Positions 14,171 through 27,900 of a stretch of DNA of 64,000 bases are shown here, piece by piece. The notes beneath the pieces were generated by a model that was not told the origin of the DNA, did no database searches, and saw only the letters and a program-made list of their open reading frames with translations. The translations under genes and the position numbers were made by a program. Each line of letters opens with the position of its first letter. Position 1 is the stretch's first letter. This stretch comes from Datnioides undecimradiatus (taxonomy: Eukaryota > Chordata > Actinopteri > Lobotiformes > Datnioididae), in NCBI GenBank assembly GCA_008933995.1, contig WARS01000010.1:12988996-13052995 (forward strand). Direction: 5' to 3'.

Positions 14171-15383
14171 AGCACTCTGATGGTTCGGTGCGCTCACAGA
14201 AGAGCGGGGAGGGCGCAGAGGAGGGAGAGACAGAGAGAAACACGGTGATGCGGTGACACATGGCTGACTGTACCGCCTGCACGCACTGACTGCAGCTTCC
14301 ACTTTCCATTCACCGAGAAACGGGAGAGGCTGGGATGCTGAGAGACTCTGCTGGGAGGCTGGAGGCTGCCGCAACCACCGAGCAGGATCAACCACAGACA
14401 AACAGGGTCTGAACAGACCGGGGACCATACACACTGCTGCTCGGATAGCCTGCTGACCATATTGGCTCTTGGTAAGCCCGATCCTGGCTCCACCTGTCAG
14501 TACCTGCAGTATTTTGTGAATTGTAGCGTTGGCTGCTAATGTAATGATCCATTTTCATCAAACACTGTGCAGCAACAATTGTTCCCTATGTCCATGGAGG
14601 CATTCTGATGTGCATTTTCATTGCTCCTACTTCACAATGTGTTTTTGTGTAAGCGAACTAAACAAAGGAGAGATTGCAAATTTAGATTTTATTAAAGCAT
14701 TCAAATGCTTTGCATATATTTTTTAATTGGATATATTGAGCATTGTCGGGGCCTGTGTGGAAAGCTCAGCCTAGTCAAGGTGACATTCATTGGCTAAAGT
14801 TTTTATCCTCAGGTGTTTAACGTAATGCTTCCATAAGGTTCAGTAACCTCGGGTGTTTTGAATGAGTTAGAGATTTATTTAAAAGTTTCACATGAGCAAA
14901 CTTCTGTGTCTGCGTTCCCCTAATACAGACACGAATATCTGGGAGCAGCTATTGGATGAGAAATATGCACTTCAAAATGTGAAACATCAAATATGGTGAC
15001 TAGCTACAGTGAAGCTGTATATTCCAGGCCTATATTTTCCTTCAAAGTACATTTATAGTCTACAGTCTCACTGTGCACATTTCTGCTTTTTCTACTTTGC
15101 CCCAGAGGAATAATTATTTTCTAGAGAGACTTTCATTTTCTCTTGATGTGATTGAAATCTTGTGTATACAGAGTTGGTAGGCTATTAACTTGCTTATGCG
15201 CAGACTTCAACTGGATAAAAACACATTATCGTGGTCACATTTCATTTTTATATTATTAATCACTGTTACTTTGAAGTGGTTTAATTGAAAGTGGAATTTT
15301 CTCAAACGCGATTGCTTTTTTCCCCACTACAATGGCCGTACAGCGTGCCCGGGGCTTTTTATCCCTGCTGAGCTGCCGTAGCG
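14171..15383 (+). promoter_or_regulatory. GC-rich block and lancl2 proximal upstream region
   Basis: From about 14,171 to 14,471 the sequence is GC-richer than its surroundings and purine-rich, and ends in a strong donor-like site, CTTG|GTAAGC (GT at 14,472-14,473). A pyrimidine-rich tract and TACAG at 15,339-15,343, 41 bp before the lancl2 ATG, could serve as the acceptor of a 5'-UTR intron. This pairing is inferred and no RNA evidence is available. Bases 14,530-15,300 are AT-rich with nothing recognisable. Confidence 0.3.
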
Positions 15384-15548
15384 ATGGGAGATAACGTGTC
15401 TAAGCGACTGAAGCTCATCTCGGCTACAGAGGCAGAGATGGAGGAGCGCTCTTTCCCTAACCCGTACCCGGACTGGGACCAAGGACAGCTCACCTCCGGC
15501 TCCGGAGCAGACGAAGAATTCAACGAGCCGTTTGATGCCGAAGGAAAG
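15384..15548 (+). CDS. lancl2: lancl2 exon 1 (N-terminus, myristoylation signal)
   Basis: This exon encodes residues 1-55 and ends at a codon boundary before GTGAGA. Gly2 followed by a basic stretch (SKRLK) fits the N-myristoylation and membrane-anchoring signal of LANCL2. The conserved segment EMEERSFPNPYPD follows. The acidic Gly/Ser-rich linker (residues 34-50) is shorter than in mammals, which accounts for most of the length difference from human. Confidence 0.95.
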
Positions 15549-16405
15549 GTGAGAAGTGTTTTACACATCCGGTGACGTGTTGATAGACGCTAACTCGGAG
15601 CTAGCTAAGTAACGTTAGCTTGCAGCTGTGTCGTAGCTGCGCAGATTGGCCGCTGTTAGCTTATGTTGACATTTCCAACTGCTCTTGTTGACTAGTGTGT
15701 TAGCTGTCTGTGACGTCAAAGTCACTGGCGGGTAAACTCAGCTTTATTGAATTTAGCAAACACCCGCGCTAAATGTAGACATTTAGCACAGTTCTGGAGT
15801 CTTAATATCAGGAAATATCATCTTTCTTCTCGAATTAATTAACGTTTGTGCCCGCCATAGTGGCACTGAAGTCTGTGTATACCCTAATACAACAGGACTC
15901 AGAGGCAGCAGGTGTTGGGTTGTATGTAAAGTGTCATTGTTTTTAAATTCTACAGTGACACGCCATCCGTGTAGTCCCCAGACTGGCCTATATACTACAT
16001 GCATTTCTTTAGGAAACTTACAGAGCACTTCAGAGGTCTCACACTGCACAGGACTTCCGGATTTCCTTGATGCAAACAAACACGCCCCTCTTCTCGTGTC
16101 AGCGTTTGGGCATCCTAGATTCCTTTCCCTGCCTCCTCTCCATGTGTCTTAGTCCTCCCGCTTGAGATACGAGCAAGGAGGAGACACAAGGAGAGTGAGG
16201 GCAACAGGGTTTTAACAAAAGCGGACGTTAAAATGTGACCTCCTCCTCAAGATGCATTTTAGGAACTGCGATCTCTTTCAACATGGCGCGCTGATATTGA
16301 TTGTGTCACAGTCAAGAGGCACTTGGGCTGTTTCTCAGAGGACTGAGGAGCCCATGGTGCCAGCTCACAAAGGTCACTGTCTGAGATCAGAGAACCCCCC
16401 CCCCC

Positions 16406-16438
<33 letters not shown>

Positions 16439-18030
16439 GGCACCCACACTGGCTCCCACTCTGGCCCTGTATTTCATGTGCATCTCAAATATGTGTAAGG
16501 ATGTGCATAGCCAAAGCTCCAAATGCTGTGTTTAAAGCTGTTTGTAAATTTTCTCTTTTAATATCGTATATATCTGTAATATATATTCTAGAAGTGCTAA
16601 TAGCATAGTGTATTGTATAAATTGTGCAAGGCTGCTGGCAGAACCTTTAGCTTTCAGCATTGTGCGTCTGCTTTACTTGTACCCCCTCGCTCTCCTCCTT
16701 GGCGTCTCTGAACGTGCCATTGTTATGCAAAACAGTAACATTTATTCTTGTGAAACAATCCTGTCAGTCACTTCGCCTCTGCTTTGTTCTCTTCCCTTCA
16801 CCATTGATCTCTTCATCCATGGATGACTGTAGCAGCGATTCAGAGCAGGGAGGACAGACAGGCTTGGTCGTAATCCTCCCTGTTTGAGGACAGAGGGCAG
16901 ACTCTGGTCAGACTCTCTGGATTTTAGTCTTTATGGCTGTCTGTTCTGGACTGAGGGAATAAAAAGGATTTTCTGGCTGACAACTGATTTGATGCAGAAC
17001 ACAATCTCGAGCAGACTAAGCAAGGGCAGACTACTGCATTTATTGTGGGATTATTAGTGGCCATGTTACCTGCAGGTGAACAAACACAATGTAAAGTATT
17101 ATGTTTTAATCCCATTATGACCGTTAACTTTGCTCCTGTGGCTACTCCCTGGATGCTATAAAAGCAGTTTACAATGATAGCATTGGTAGATTTTCATAGA
17201 TATTCATACCAGTGAAAGGCAAAAGCAGCCTCTCATTTTCAGTCAGTAGACTTGTGCTATTTGACAGCTGTCACTGGCAGGTTGCATCAGCTGTAGCTTG
17301 ATAATTAGGCTCGTTTGAGCTCCGCGAGTTGGTTGAAAACTTTGTCTCTGGCTGACTTTTATATGTCTCTGTAAAGCTTAAATATGCAATTGCCGACAAC
17401 ATAAATGCTGTAATGAGGCAAAAGCTGTATTTCTCAGGCTAAAAGACGGGTTAACGATCCATGTTGAGGACATGCATCTAAAGAAGCCGCATTGTCCAAA
17501 GCTAGACAGCCTTTGTATCATTAGTAGGATATGAACTATGATCAGGCTGTTTCATTTTGACGCTGCTTACCTGACATAACAAGAAAGACAGAGCTTAGAT
17601 GTTTGCTCCTTTGTTTGTATGTTTACTTTCAGCATGAAGGCTTTTAGGATGAGGACTAACCACAGTGTTTGGTGAACATAACACTCTCCTGTGTAATGTT
17701 GCTGGGGTTGTCAGAGTGTAAACTTCCCCACACAATGCTTGCAGCTGACAGTCGAGCAGAGAGAAACACACTTTAATCCATCTCTTACATATTTGCTCTG
17801 ATGCTCTCACTTAAGCATCTTGAGAAAACCAAAGACTTGACAGGGATGCTGTGCCTGGTTACCATCGCTAAGCTGTCATTGGATGAGCACCGTTTTGGGG
17901 GAAGGGCTTAGTGGATGGCAAAATTATTGACAGCAAATTAATTAATGTCAATTTCTAATGAACATTTCAGTGTTGAAATCAACTAGAAACACTAAACACT
18001 GACAAGATGCAGCGATTGCAAGAAGTTCCT

Positions 18031-18083
<53 letters not shown>

Positions 18084-21000
18084 ATATATATATATATATA
18101 AATTCCCATCTCGCCCTCCGCGGGCGGTTCCTCCTCTGCAAGCTCGGGTCCTCTACCAGAGGCCTGGGAGCTTGAGGGTTCTGCGCAGTATCTTACATGT
18201 CTCTTGTATTGCGCTTTTCTGGATTGAGATGTCTGTTGTCTTTCCTGGGATCTGTTGTAGCCACTGCTCCAGTTTGGGGGTCACTGCTCCGAGTGCCCCG
18301 ATCACCACAGGCACCACTGATGTTTTTACCTGCCAGGCTTTCTCCAGTTCTTCCTTCAGGCCTTGGTATTTCTCTAGCTTCTCATGTTCCTTCTTCCTGA
18401 TGTTACCATCGCTTGGGATTGCGATGTCCACCACAACGGCTTTCCTCTGGGTCTTGTCCACCACTACGATGTCCGGTTGGTTAGCCATTACCATCTTATC
18501 AGTCTGTACCTGGAAGTCCCACAGGATCTTTGCGCGCTCATTCTCTATCACCTTTGGAGGTGTTTCCCACTTGGATCTGGGGACTTCCAGCCCAAACTCT
18601 GCACAGATGTTTCTGTACACTATGCCGGCCACCTGGTTATGGCGTTCCATGTATGCTTTTCCTGCCAGCATCTTACATCCTGCCGTTATGTGCTGGACTG
18701 TTTCTGGGGCCTCTTTGCACAGCCTACACCTTGGGTCTTGCCTGGTGTGGTATATCTGGGCCTCTATCGCTCTTGTGTTCAGGGCCTGTTCCTGTGCTGC
18801 CATGATGAGCGCCTCAGTGCTGTCTTTCAGTCCAGCCCTCACTAACCATTGGTAGGATTTCTCCATGTCAGCCACTTCTGATATCTGTCGGTGGTACATC
18901 CCATGCAGGGGTTTGTCCTCCCATGAAGGTTCGTCCTGGGTCCACTCGTCTGGTGTCCACTGCTTGAGACTTTCACTGAACACTCCATCCAATGGGGCCA
19001 TCTTTCTGATGTATTCCCGGATCTTGGATGTTTCATCCTGAATAGTGGCCCTGACGCTCACCAGTCCTCTGCCCCCTTCCTTTCGCTTAGTGTACAGTCT
19101 CTGGGTGCTGGACTTGGGGTGGAACCCTCCATGCATGGTAAGGAGCTTTCGTGTCTTGATATCCGTGGTCTGTACTTCATCCTTTGGCCAATTTATTATC
19201 CCAGCAGGGTATCTAATTACTGGCAAGGCATAGCTGTTTATTGCCTGGACCTTGTTCTTGCCATTGAGCTGACTTTTCAGGACCTGCCTTACTCATTGGA
19301 GGTATTTGGCTGTGGCTGCTTCCCTTGTGGCCTTCTCATGGTTGCCATGTGCCTGTGGTATACCCAGGTATCTGTAGCTATCCTCAATGTCTGCTATTCT
19401 GCCCTCTGGTAGTGTAATCCCCACTCTCTTGTTATCATTCGTTTCATAAGACAATTCAGGAAATGCTGTATTACAATTTCACAGATATTATACCAACATG
19501 AAATATTTAATAATATTATTTATGATAGAATTTAGTACCATAGTTAAGCAAATGTCAAATTTCATATCATGGTATATACACTAACAACAATATACTGTTC
19601 TAACCATGTCAGTTTACTCAGCCGTCTCCCTTCATGCAGGTAACATGGGGGACTGTGGAGGCAGACCAGTACCAGCTTATGAGAAACAAATGTGCACATG
19701 ACTGGCTTTCACTAGCAGCAACAGAGCATGGCCAGAGCAGAGAAACCTATGCTCTAAGTGTTTCCTGTTAATTTCTCAGGCCAGTGGATTGGAGGAAATG
19801 GGCTTTGACTCCCAACAAATAGCTCTTGCATTGTGTGTTTTATAGAGGAGGCTAGAGAGACACTCAGTGAAACACGCAGTGAAATCTCTGCTGCTGCTTT
19901 GAATCAGGAGGATCCCAGCTCTTCCATCCACACTGTAGGCTGAATGTGAAACCAGCCTGTAGAGAATTAATTAAGTCCAGATCCGCAGTCAAACCAGGCT
20001 TTGAAGCATGGTCTGACCTATGCTGCTAAATCTGTAAAGGGTAAATAGTGCCTGGAGCCTTGTGGAAAATAATCTAATTATCATTGCATGTTTCCTGAAA
20101 TGAATGCTAATGATAAAGAGTTTGGGTCATAACCTGCTGGCTGCTGTCTGAGGAAGGGTGAGCTTACTACCACTGGCAGCACAAGACAGACAAAACGCAC
20201 TTTGAAGTGTTTTATGGCCTTTGCAGTTAGCATGGCAAACGTAGCTTGGGGGTTTTCTCGAAGCATCAGTGTTTGTTGGTCATCAGATGGAGTCATTAGC
20301 AGCAGTATGTTGTCAGCTGGGGCAGATATGTAACCTGTGCAGGTGACAGCACCTCTGTTTCGCAGTCTGTCGTTATCAAAGCACGGGTGTAAGTAATCAA
20401 TGAATGCTGGCTGTAACCTGCGCAGCTGCTTCGGTTTCAGGCTGCCGACATCGTGCACGCTTGGCTCACTGTCACGCTGTCAGCACGCTTCATGTAAATG
20501 AGACATTGTGACTAAGATCTGTTTCACCTGAGCTTTTCTACTGGGACGGGTCAGAATAACTGCTGAGTGGCAGGTTTTCATCAGGGACTGATTACTGAAC
20601 AGACAGCTTATCAATACTGACACTGTTTACTTCAGATCCATGTGCTAATAAGACCACTGTCTAAATGCAGAGATCTAACTGCGGAGATCTGTTGATGAAT
20701 TACAAGTAAGTGTATGTTCCTTTACTTTATACGTGAGAAATGACTATTTCTGGGCAGTTTTACATGGATAACATTACTGTTTGTGACAAAACAACTGGTA
20801 AATAATCAGTTTAATGATTGGTTAGTCAACAGTAAAGCCATCAAACAAAAATTCCCAACAGTTCCTCGCATTACTTCCTTTGATGTGAACATTAATTGCT
20901 TTTCCCTACTTTGTATAGCTCTGTGCAATGTAACTTAAAATCAGTAATACAAACACAATTACACAATACAATACAATTTCAAAAATCACCTCGACTGTGA

Positions 21001-23365
21001 TTAATGATTATTTTTAAAAAGTGTCTGCTATTGATTATTTTGTTTACACACATCCCCTAAATGCATGACGTGCTGATGATGTTAAAATCACTGACACTCC
21101 TAACCTCCTCATTTGCAGACTATTGCTGCTGCTGGTTTCATTTGTGCTGTTCTCAGTTCAGTTTGCTACAATCTTCATCCCAGCAGCTGATTACCTGCTG
21201 TACATCTAAACGCCAGTTCTGCTCAAACACAGCTCTCTCCCTCTTTACTGACTTTCTCACTGATCTCACAGCTGCTTTACACACCTGTTGCTTATCTTTG
21301 CAGTTAGTGATGGCCTCTAATGTTACACAGTGGGAGAAATGTGATCCTACTATTCATGTCCAGCGTGATGAAACTGGGGCATTTCAAGTTTCTTTATTTT
21401 CTGTGTCACATATAGTTTTAAATGAGGAAATCCCCAACGTTGTTCTCACAACACCCTGTTCAGAACAATGCAGGACAACTGTCTCTCTCATCCTCAGGTG
21501 AGCGCAGCCTTCCAGAGGAAGGTCCAGAACAAGATCAAAGATCTCCTCCAGCAGATGGAGGAGGGCCTGAAGACGGCAGACCCCCACGATTTCTCCACTT
21601 ACACCGGTTGGACGGGTCAGTAGCCAGCAGTATGAAACTGCGTTGACATGCTGACTCTGTGTGTTCGATTCACTCTGTGACTGATCCCTGTCCTACTACC
21701 ACTACAGGCATTGCCTTGTTGTACCTCCAGCTCCACCGGGTATCCCATGAGGCCTCCCACCTGCAGAGGGCTCTGGACTATGTGAAGAGGACCATGAGGA
21801 TCCTGAACGGTCGCAAAGTGACATTCCTGTGTGGTGACGCGGGGCCACTTGCAGTGGGCGCAGTGGTCCACCACAAACTGAACAACACTGCTGACAGCAA
21901 AGACTGTCTGTCCAGGTGAGAGTGTGTACATGTTGGTATGGATGTGATGGTTCAGCATGTTGCAACTTCACTTCCTGAGGTATTTATATGTGTGGATTTG
22001 AGTTAAACCATATTTCTGTGGTTCGTAACTAAGACCAGAGCCTGTGTGTGTCTCTCAGGCTCCTCCAGCTGCAGCGGTCGGTACTGAGTCCGGATTCTGA
22101 CATGCCAGACGAGCTGCTGTATGGCCGGGCCGGATACCTTTTTGCTCTGCTCTACATCAACAAAGAGATCGGACCTGACACAGTGGATGAGGGCACCATC
22201 ACTAAGGTGAGTCATGAATCACTTTGTGGAAGTCCTCTTGTGCATTGACACACAGTTTCCAGAGCTCCTGCCACGCTTTGAAAACACCCTGGAAATCTTG
22301 TCCTGTAAATGTGTCAAGGACTGTCTGCGTAGTGTTCTGGATCTCTTCTCTGTGTTCAAACACAGCCATTCAGGATGAATTTCATTTTTGGGTAAAGGAA
22401 AAAGTGACAGGGAGTCAAATCTGATGGGTAAGATGAACAAGGAACAACAATTGTGTTGGTGTGGACACAAAACTCGTGTGTTTCTCAGTGCGCTGTGAGC
22501 TCTGTCACCTCATTTTGATATTTGCTCTCTGCTGAAGTTTGAGCTCCATGTTTACAGTGAGTCAGTGCACAGGCAGCACCACACACACCAGTGGTCTCAT
22601 AACAGCCTGTACCTCAGGTTCAGCTGGTGTTAGCACAGCTTAACTTAGTACACTGACTCACAGCTGTTATAGCTAGCAGCTGCTACTTCCTTATAACTCA
22701 GCAGTGCTGCATTTAGGAACAGCAGCCACCATCTGAAAACATCTTGATGGCACCTTGTACATGAGAACCTCCTCAGGTCAGACTCTAAAGTTCAGTGTCA
22801 CCTTTGTGTGTCAGAGGAGGTGAAACTGTGCTCAGGAAGCATTTTCACATGACAGACAACTGTTTTTTCTGTAAGGATGCTGCAACAACCATCTGTTAGG
22901 CATAGAGCTGGGACAAAAGTGGACTAGTACCAGGGCACAGAGGACTCCGTCTCTTACATGCATGCGCGCACGCACGCACACACACACACACCCACACCCA
23001 CAGCCACAGGGTGGATAATAATCTCTCCACACTATTTTTGAATATTTATTTTAGCTTGCACACACACTCACTGCAGAAACTGCAGGACCAGCTGTCCCCT
23101 TTGGTGAAGTGCCAGGACAAAACACATATATTGAAAACAAGCACACTCACACTCACACACACACTCACACCCGGGGGGACAGAAGGGCTGAGAGAGTAGG
23201 CAGCAGCAGTGGGCTCATAGATGCATAGTGTTGGAGGGAGGTATTATTATTTATTTATTACTAATAAAGGAAGCAAATTCCTCCTGCAGCACGGCACAGC
23301 TCTTCATCTCACCATCGTCTGTAGTCGTATACCTGTCACCACACGTGGCACAGGACAGCAGCAGT

Positions 23366-23404
<39 letters not shown>

Positions 23405-23719
23405 TACCTTACAGTGGCTGTGCTCTGGGTGCTGTGATGTTTCCTCTGAAGACTTTCTCTCCTCCTCTGTCTCCCACTCTCTAGGGTTTTTTTGTGTGTG
23501 TGTGTGTGTGTTCAGCTTCTGCTGGGGTGGGTTTTGAGGATTAGTTTGTGTGTTTTCAGACCTGCATGTTTCGGTATGCAGTGCTGGAAAGAACATTTCA
23601 GCTGAGGGTTTTGTTTTTCAGGAGTTAATGTTTGGGAGCAGATTGTTTGGGTTGCAGCCAGATACAGTATCTCCAGTTTGTGCCAGCTTGGAAAAAATAG
23701 GGGAAAAAAAAGTGTGTGT

Positions 23720-23751
<32 letters not shown>

Positions 23752-24635
23752 TTCAGCAAAAGCCAGCCTGTCAGCCTTCGTTCCTGTGGCAGGCTGCTAT
23801 GCTAATACGCCTCTGTCCTGCTGCATATTGCTGCGCATTGCCTCTGAACTTCCTTGAGTCACTAAAATCTGGAGGTCATGCAGGCTTTTAAATGGCAGTC
23901 TGCCTAGTAGATCTTTTTCCCTATGTACCACTCGTCAAAGTCATACCTGAAGTAGGAGTGCATGGCCCATATGCATGAAATCCTAAATCATGTCATGTGT
24001 CATTTGTAGTCAGGAATCAGTTGTCCTCTGAGACACCTGGCCCAAACAGCTCGACTAACGGACAGACACCATGATCTGGTGGCCTCCCTGCTGCACTGCA
24101 CAGTGCATTAACACTTCATGTCCTATGATAAGCTGCTGATAATTGTTCAATAGAGGTGTTAATAATTCATATTGTCAATTGGTAATCAATACATAATCCG
24201 AATGTTGCTTGCATATGAGTTCCATGGAACTGATTGATCAAGTAGCATCACTATGACCAATGCTGGTCCAGTATGCGAACCGATGGACTCCAGAGCTGGA
24301 GTGTCCAGGCTGCAGTGACTGCTGATGTCAGCATGCAGCGAACTGATGGGACTGACAATCAGACCTCCAAGTCACTTCAGGCTTCTACGTCCCCGTCACT
24401 CCTCTGCTCACTTCCACACTTCATGACTCTGCATCCCACTCCACATGCAGTCGGGATCTACTTGGCCCGTCATACTCACAGCGCTTTAATTAAATCACTC
24501 CTCTTGCTGCTGAATCCCACGGGCCTCACTTTGCTCACATGATTCATTTACGCTGCAAATAGATTAATTCCCCCTAAATTATATTTTAGCTCTTCGAGAG
24601 AGACAGATGATAGCTCAGTGGCGTGCATGTGTGTG

Positions 24636-24671
<36 letters not shown>

Positions 24672-24906
24672 GGAGAGAACACAAAACATGAATGGAGATT
24701 CCATTTGCATGTATATGAGAAATCACATGTGTACAGTCTGATTTTTCCAATGGTAAAAATGAGCATAGTGTTTCCTGTTGTCATGCATCGTGGAGAGAGA
24801 AAGGAGCGTTTGAGGGGACGGCAGTACGATGAGGTGTAGATGTATAGGAGGGAGCAGACGTGAAAGTGAACTAGCTGGCTGTAAATCTGCTCCGTCATGA
24901 GGGAGG

Positions 24907-24990
<84 letters not shown>

Positions 24991-27900
24991 AGAACTGTTT
25001 TTCTTTATTTTCCACTCGCTCCATCTTGCATGGGGACTGTAAAAGTGCTGACTCAGACCGTCACCCCCGAGACATACAGCCCCACACGCATACATGTATA
25101 TACTGCACAGTGGATAGAGAAGCACGCACAGCCTTATGAAATTGCAGGTTTTTGAAACGTAAAGACAGAAATAAGAACAAAGTAAATAAATATACTCTAT
25201 CACACAAAAACATCAAGCAGCAGGCTTCACCTGAGACCTGGCAGACAGAGGTCAGCAGGTCCTGTTTAATGACCATACCTACACATCATATCAATGTTTG
25301 TATCGTGCTTTCAGTAAACGGTTTGATCTGTTATTGAGCTCAGCTATTGACCTTCTCAGCTAATTTGTTCCTCTTAGGGCTCGATTAGCCCTCTGCTTCT
25401 TTTTCCCTTTCATTATGGGATGCAGTGATGCATGTGTGTAGGGCTCACTTAGCCCTAACCAGATTTCAAATGTCAGTGGAGTCTGCCATGTCCAGAGTTT
25501 AGCCTCTCTGTGCTAAAACCATTGTTTTACTGTGCTTATATTTACATTTCCACATTCATAGTCTGGACCTGTGTTGTTCTTTCACATTGGAATGTTCAGC
25601 ATGACCTCTGTGTACACACACATATAAATACAGGACCACGAAAAATGCAGACACTTCAGGGCTGCTGTCTGTCTGCTTAGAGCTACAGCAGGCTATACTT
25701 ATGTATGGCGTGTCCGGTCTTCATTAGGATGCAGAGCTGCAGCTAAGAAGAGTGAGGAAGTTGGACACGAGTTCTGTATAAATCTGGAGCTGGAGTTAAG
25801 AGTTCACACTCTACATTATTCTATATTGTCCCCCCCCCAACCGGTCAAGACAGATGGCCGTCCACCTAGAGCCAGGATCTGTCCAAGGTTTCTGCCTGTT
25901 AAAAGGAAGTTTTTCCTTGCCACTGTTGCCAAGTGCTTGCTCATGGTGGAACTGTTGGGTGTAACTAACAGTAATGAGTGTGGTCTAGACCTGCTCTGTT
26001 TGTAAAGTGCCCTGAGATGACTTTTTGTTGTGAATTGGCGCTATATAAATAAAATTGAATTGAATTGAATTGAATTACATCTCACAGCCCTGGAAACTCA
26101 AATAACTTCCAGAGAGCATCCCACTGTTTCAGTATTTGACTTTTTAAGTGGACGATGTTTCACTTCATGATTTTGTTTGACTGCATTTCCGTAGACAACG
26201 GAATGCAGATGAGAGAGGCTCGGGCTCTAAAGACTGTGAAAACAGAGTAAAACAGACACATGAAGAGACATGCAAGAGTCCAAGCGTAAAGCAGACCCAG
26301 GACCCTGGGAGGGGTAGAGTCAAAACTACACTGAGTCTCTCAAATCGTCAATCAGTCTCCTAATTATGGAAAGATAATTACAGTACCTGATATATTCAAA
26401 AGAAATGGCTGCATAGCAAACACTGAGCTGAATAACTACAGTATTGAATATATCTGTTCAAATCAGTTAATAGTTTTCTGAAGGTAATAGTGTTTAAAGG
26501 ACCGTGCTGTGTCATACACACTCTCAGTACCTCTTTAATAGTACAGTAAAACTTACAATGACAATCCTCCATAACTCATTATTTCTTCATAAATGAGATG
26601 GGGGGAGTGAACATGCATTGGTTCATTAGGTTGTGTGTGGGTGGCACCGACAGTGTGGGCTCTCTGATGTCATTGCGGGGATGTCCACAGTGTGTGGTTG
26701 TCACGTCGTGTAGCTCGTGTTGCAGCTGAATCACTGGAACTGCTGTAACAGGAGCGCAGCTCAGTGAGAGCCAGGTCAGCATCCGTCAACATCAAAGTAC
26801 AGTGTGAAAGGTATCTGTACTGTTAACACAGAACTCCCATGTTATTATATGTGTAATCACCCCACTATACTGGTACAGGGTACATCAAACCAAAAGTCAC
26901 TAAAGTTCTTTGTAACTGCAGTTACATGCAAACATTAAAGGTTAAATCTGATTTGTTGAAGGATTCATACATGATAAGTGGACTTGATTGTGGCCTGAGA
27001 CGAGTCCTCCACACTAAGCACATCAGGATGCAAGATTAAGCTGGGCAAGCTGCAGGAGCTCACTTGTTAAATTAACATTCTGTAAGGATGCGGTCAGATG
27101 AGTCGTTTACCTGCTGCATCTCGTCTCTTTCCTGTCCTCAGGTGGTGACGGCCATCGTGGAATCAGGGAAGAATATGTCAGCGGAGCAGAAGAAGACGGA
27201 TCGCTGCCCCCTGCTCTACGAATGGCACAAGAAGCAGTACATTGGTGCTGCCCATGGCATGGCTGGCATCTATTACATGCTCATGCAGGTAAGAGAGGCT
27301 GCATCCAAACTGAAATCATACTTTACTCTGTTGGTGCTGCACTTGTTTTTACACCAACACCGCAGATTCTGTCTCAGTTGTTTTGGTCCCCACAAGGGTT
27401 TGATTGACAGCTTTCACGCACAGCCCACACAAACTGCAGGAACTAGGCAAAACCAAAGCAAACGGGTGAGGTGTGAACGCCCCCTCACCATCACTCTGCA
27501 CTGTAGATGTGAACCAAACGTGATCAGAGGCAGTGGTCAGTTGGTGATAATTCCCTGTGGGCGTGTGTTGGGGGAAACATGTACAGGTTGTTGAGTTCCT
27601 TGTTATTCACAGTTCTTTTTGAGGAAGCCAACATTTTCAGAAAATAGAGGTTGGTTTTTGCTTTCAGCATAATTTGTTTCTTTTTTTCTGGCAGATCATA
27701 TTCTGGGAATTCTAATGAGGAAATGATCAGCCCTAAAATCAAGACAGAGGGCCAGAATCACAACTGAAATGGAAAAAATGTCTAATAAAGCAGTCAGATA
27801 ATGAGAGCAGCCCCGTCTTTCATTCCCACATAAATCCCCTTCTGTTCAACATGACACAGCTGTGTTGGAGGTCAAAATGTGACGAGGATATTAAAATGTG

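Larger units (their letters stand above)
15549..21497 (+). other. lancl2: lancl2 intron 1
   Basis: A 5.9-kb intron with GT/AG ends. It contains a C14 plus (AC)14 tract, a (CT)n(TA)n tract, an antisense LINE fragment at 18,102-19,449, and a copy of a dispersed repeat near 21,100-21,230. A 125-codon minus-strand open frame at 20,081-20,458 matches nothing I recognise. Confidence 0.85.
22207..27141 (+). other. lancl2: lancl2 intron 4
   Basis: A 4.9-kb intron with GT/AG ends. It carries several CA/TG microsatellites, the (CTG)n run, a TG/GA compound repeat and an L2-type LINE 3' tail. No internal exon is apparent. Confidence 0.85.

Noticed and set aside
1..15383. EGFR exons, expected from human synteny
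   Set aside because: No frame in this region resembles the receptor kinase or its C-terminal tail.
18007..18855. 282-codon plus-strand open frame
   Set aside because: It is the antisense shadow of the LINE frame on the minus strand, preceded by a (CT)n tract.
20081..20458. 125-codon minus-strand open frame in lancl2 intron 1
   Set aside because: No family match that I recognise; open frames of this length occur by chance in 64 kb.
21612..21690. tRNA-like B-box word GTTCGATTC
   Set aside because: No cloverleaf or A box can be formed around it, and it lies in a 92-bp intron of lancl2.
24548..25203. Long frames with polySer, polyAla or polyLeu
   Set aside because: They exist only because the CTG repeat stays open in every frame.
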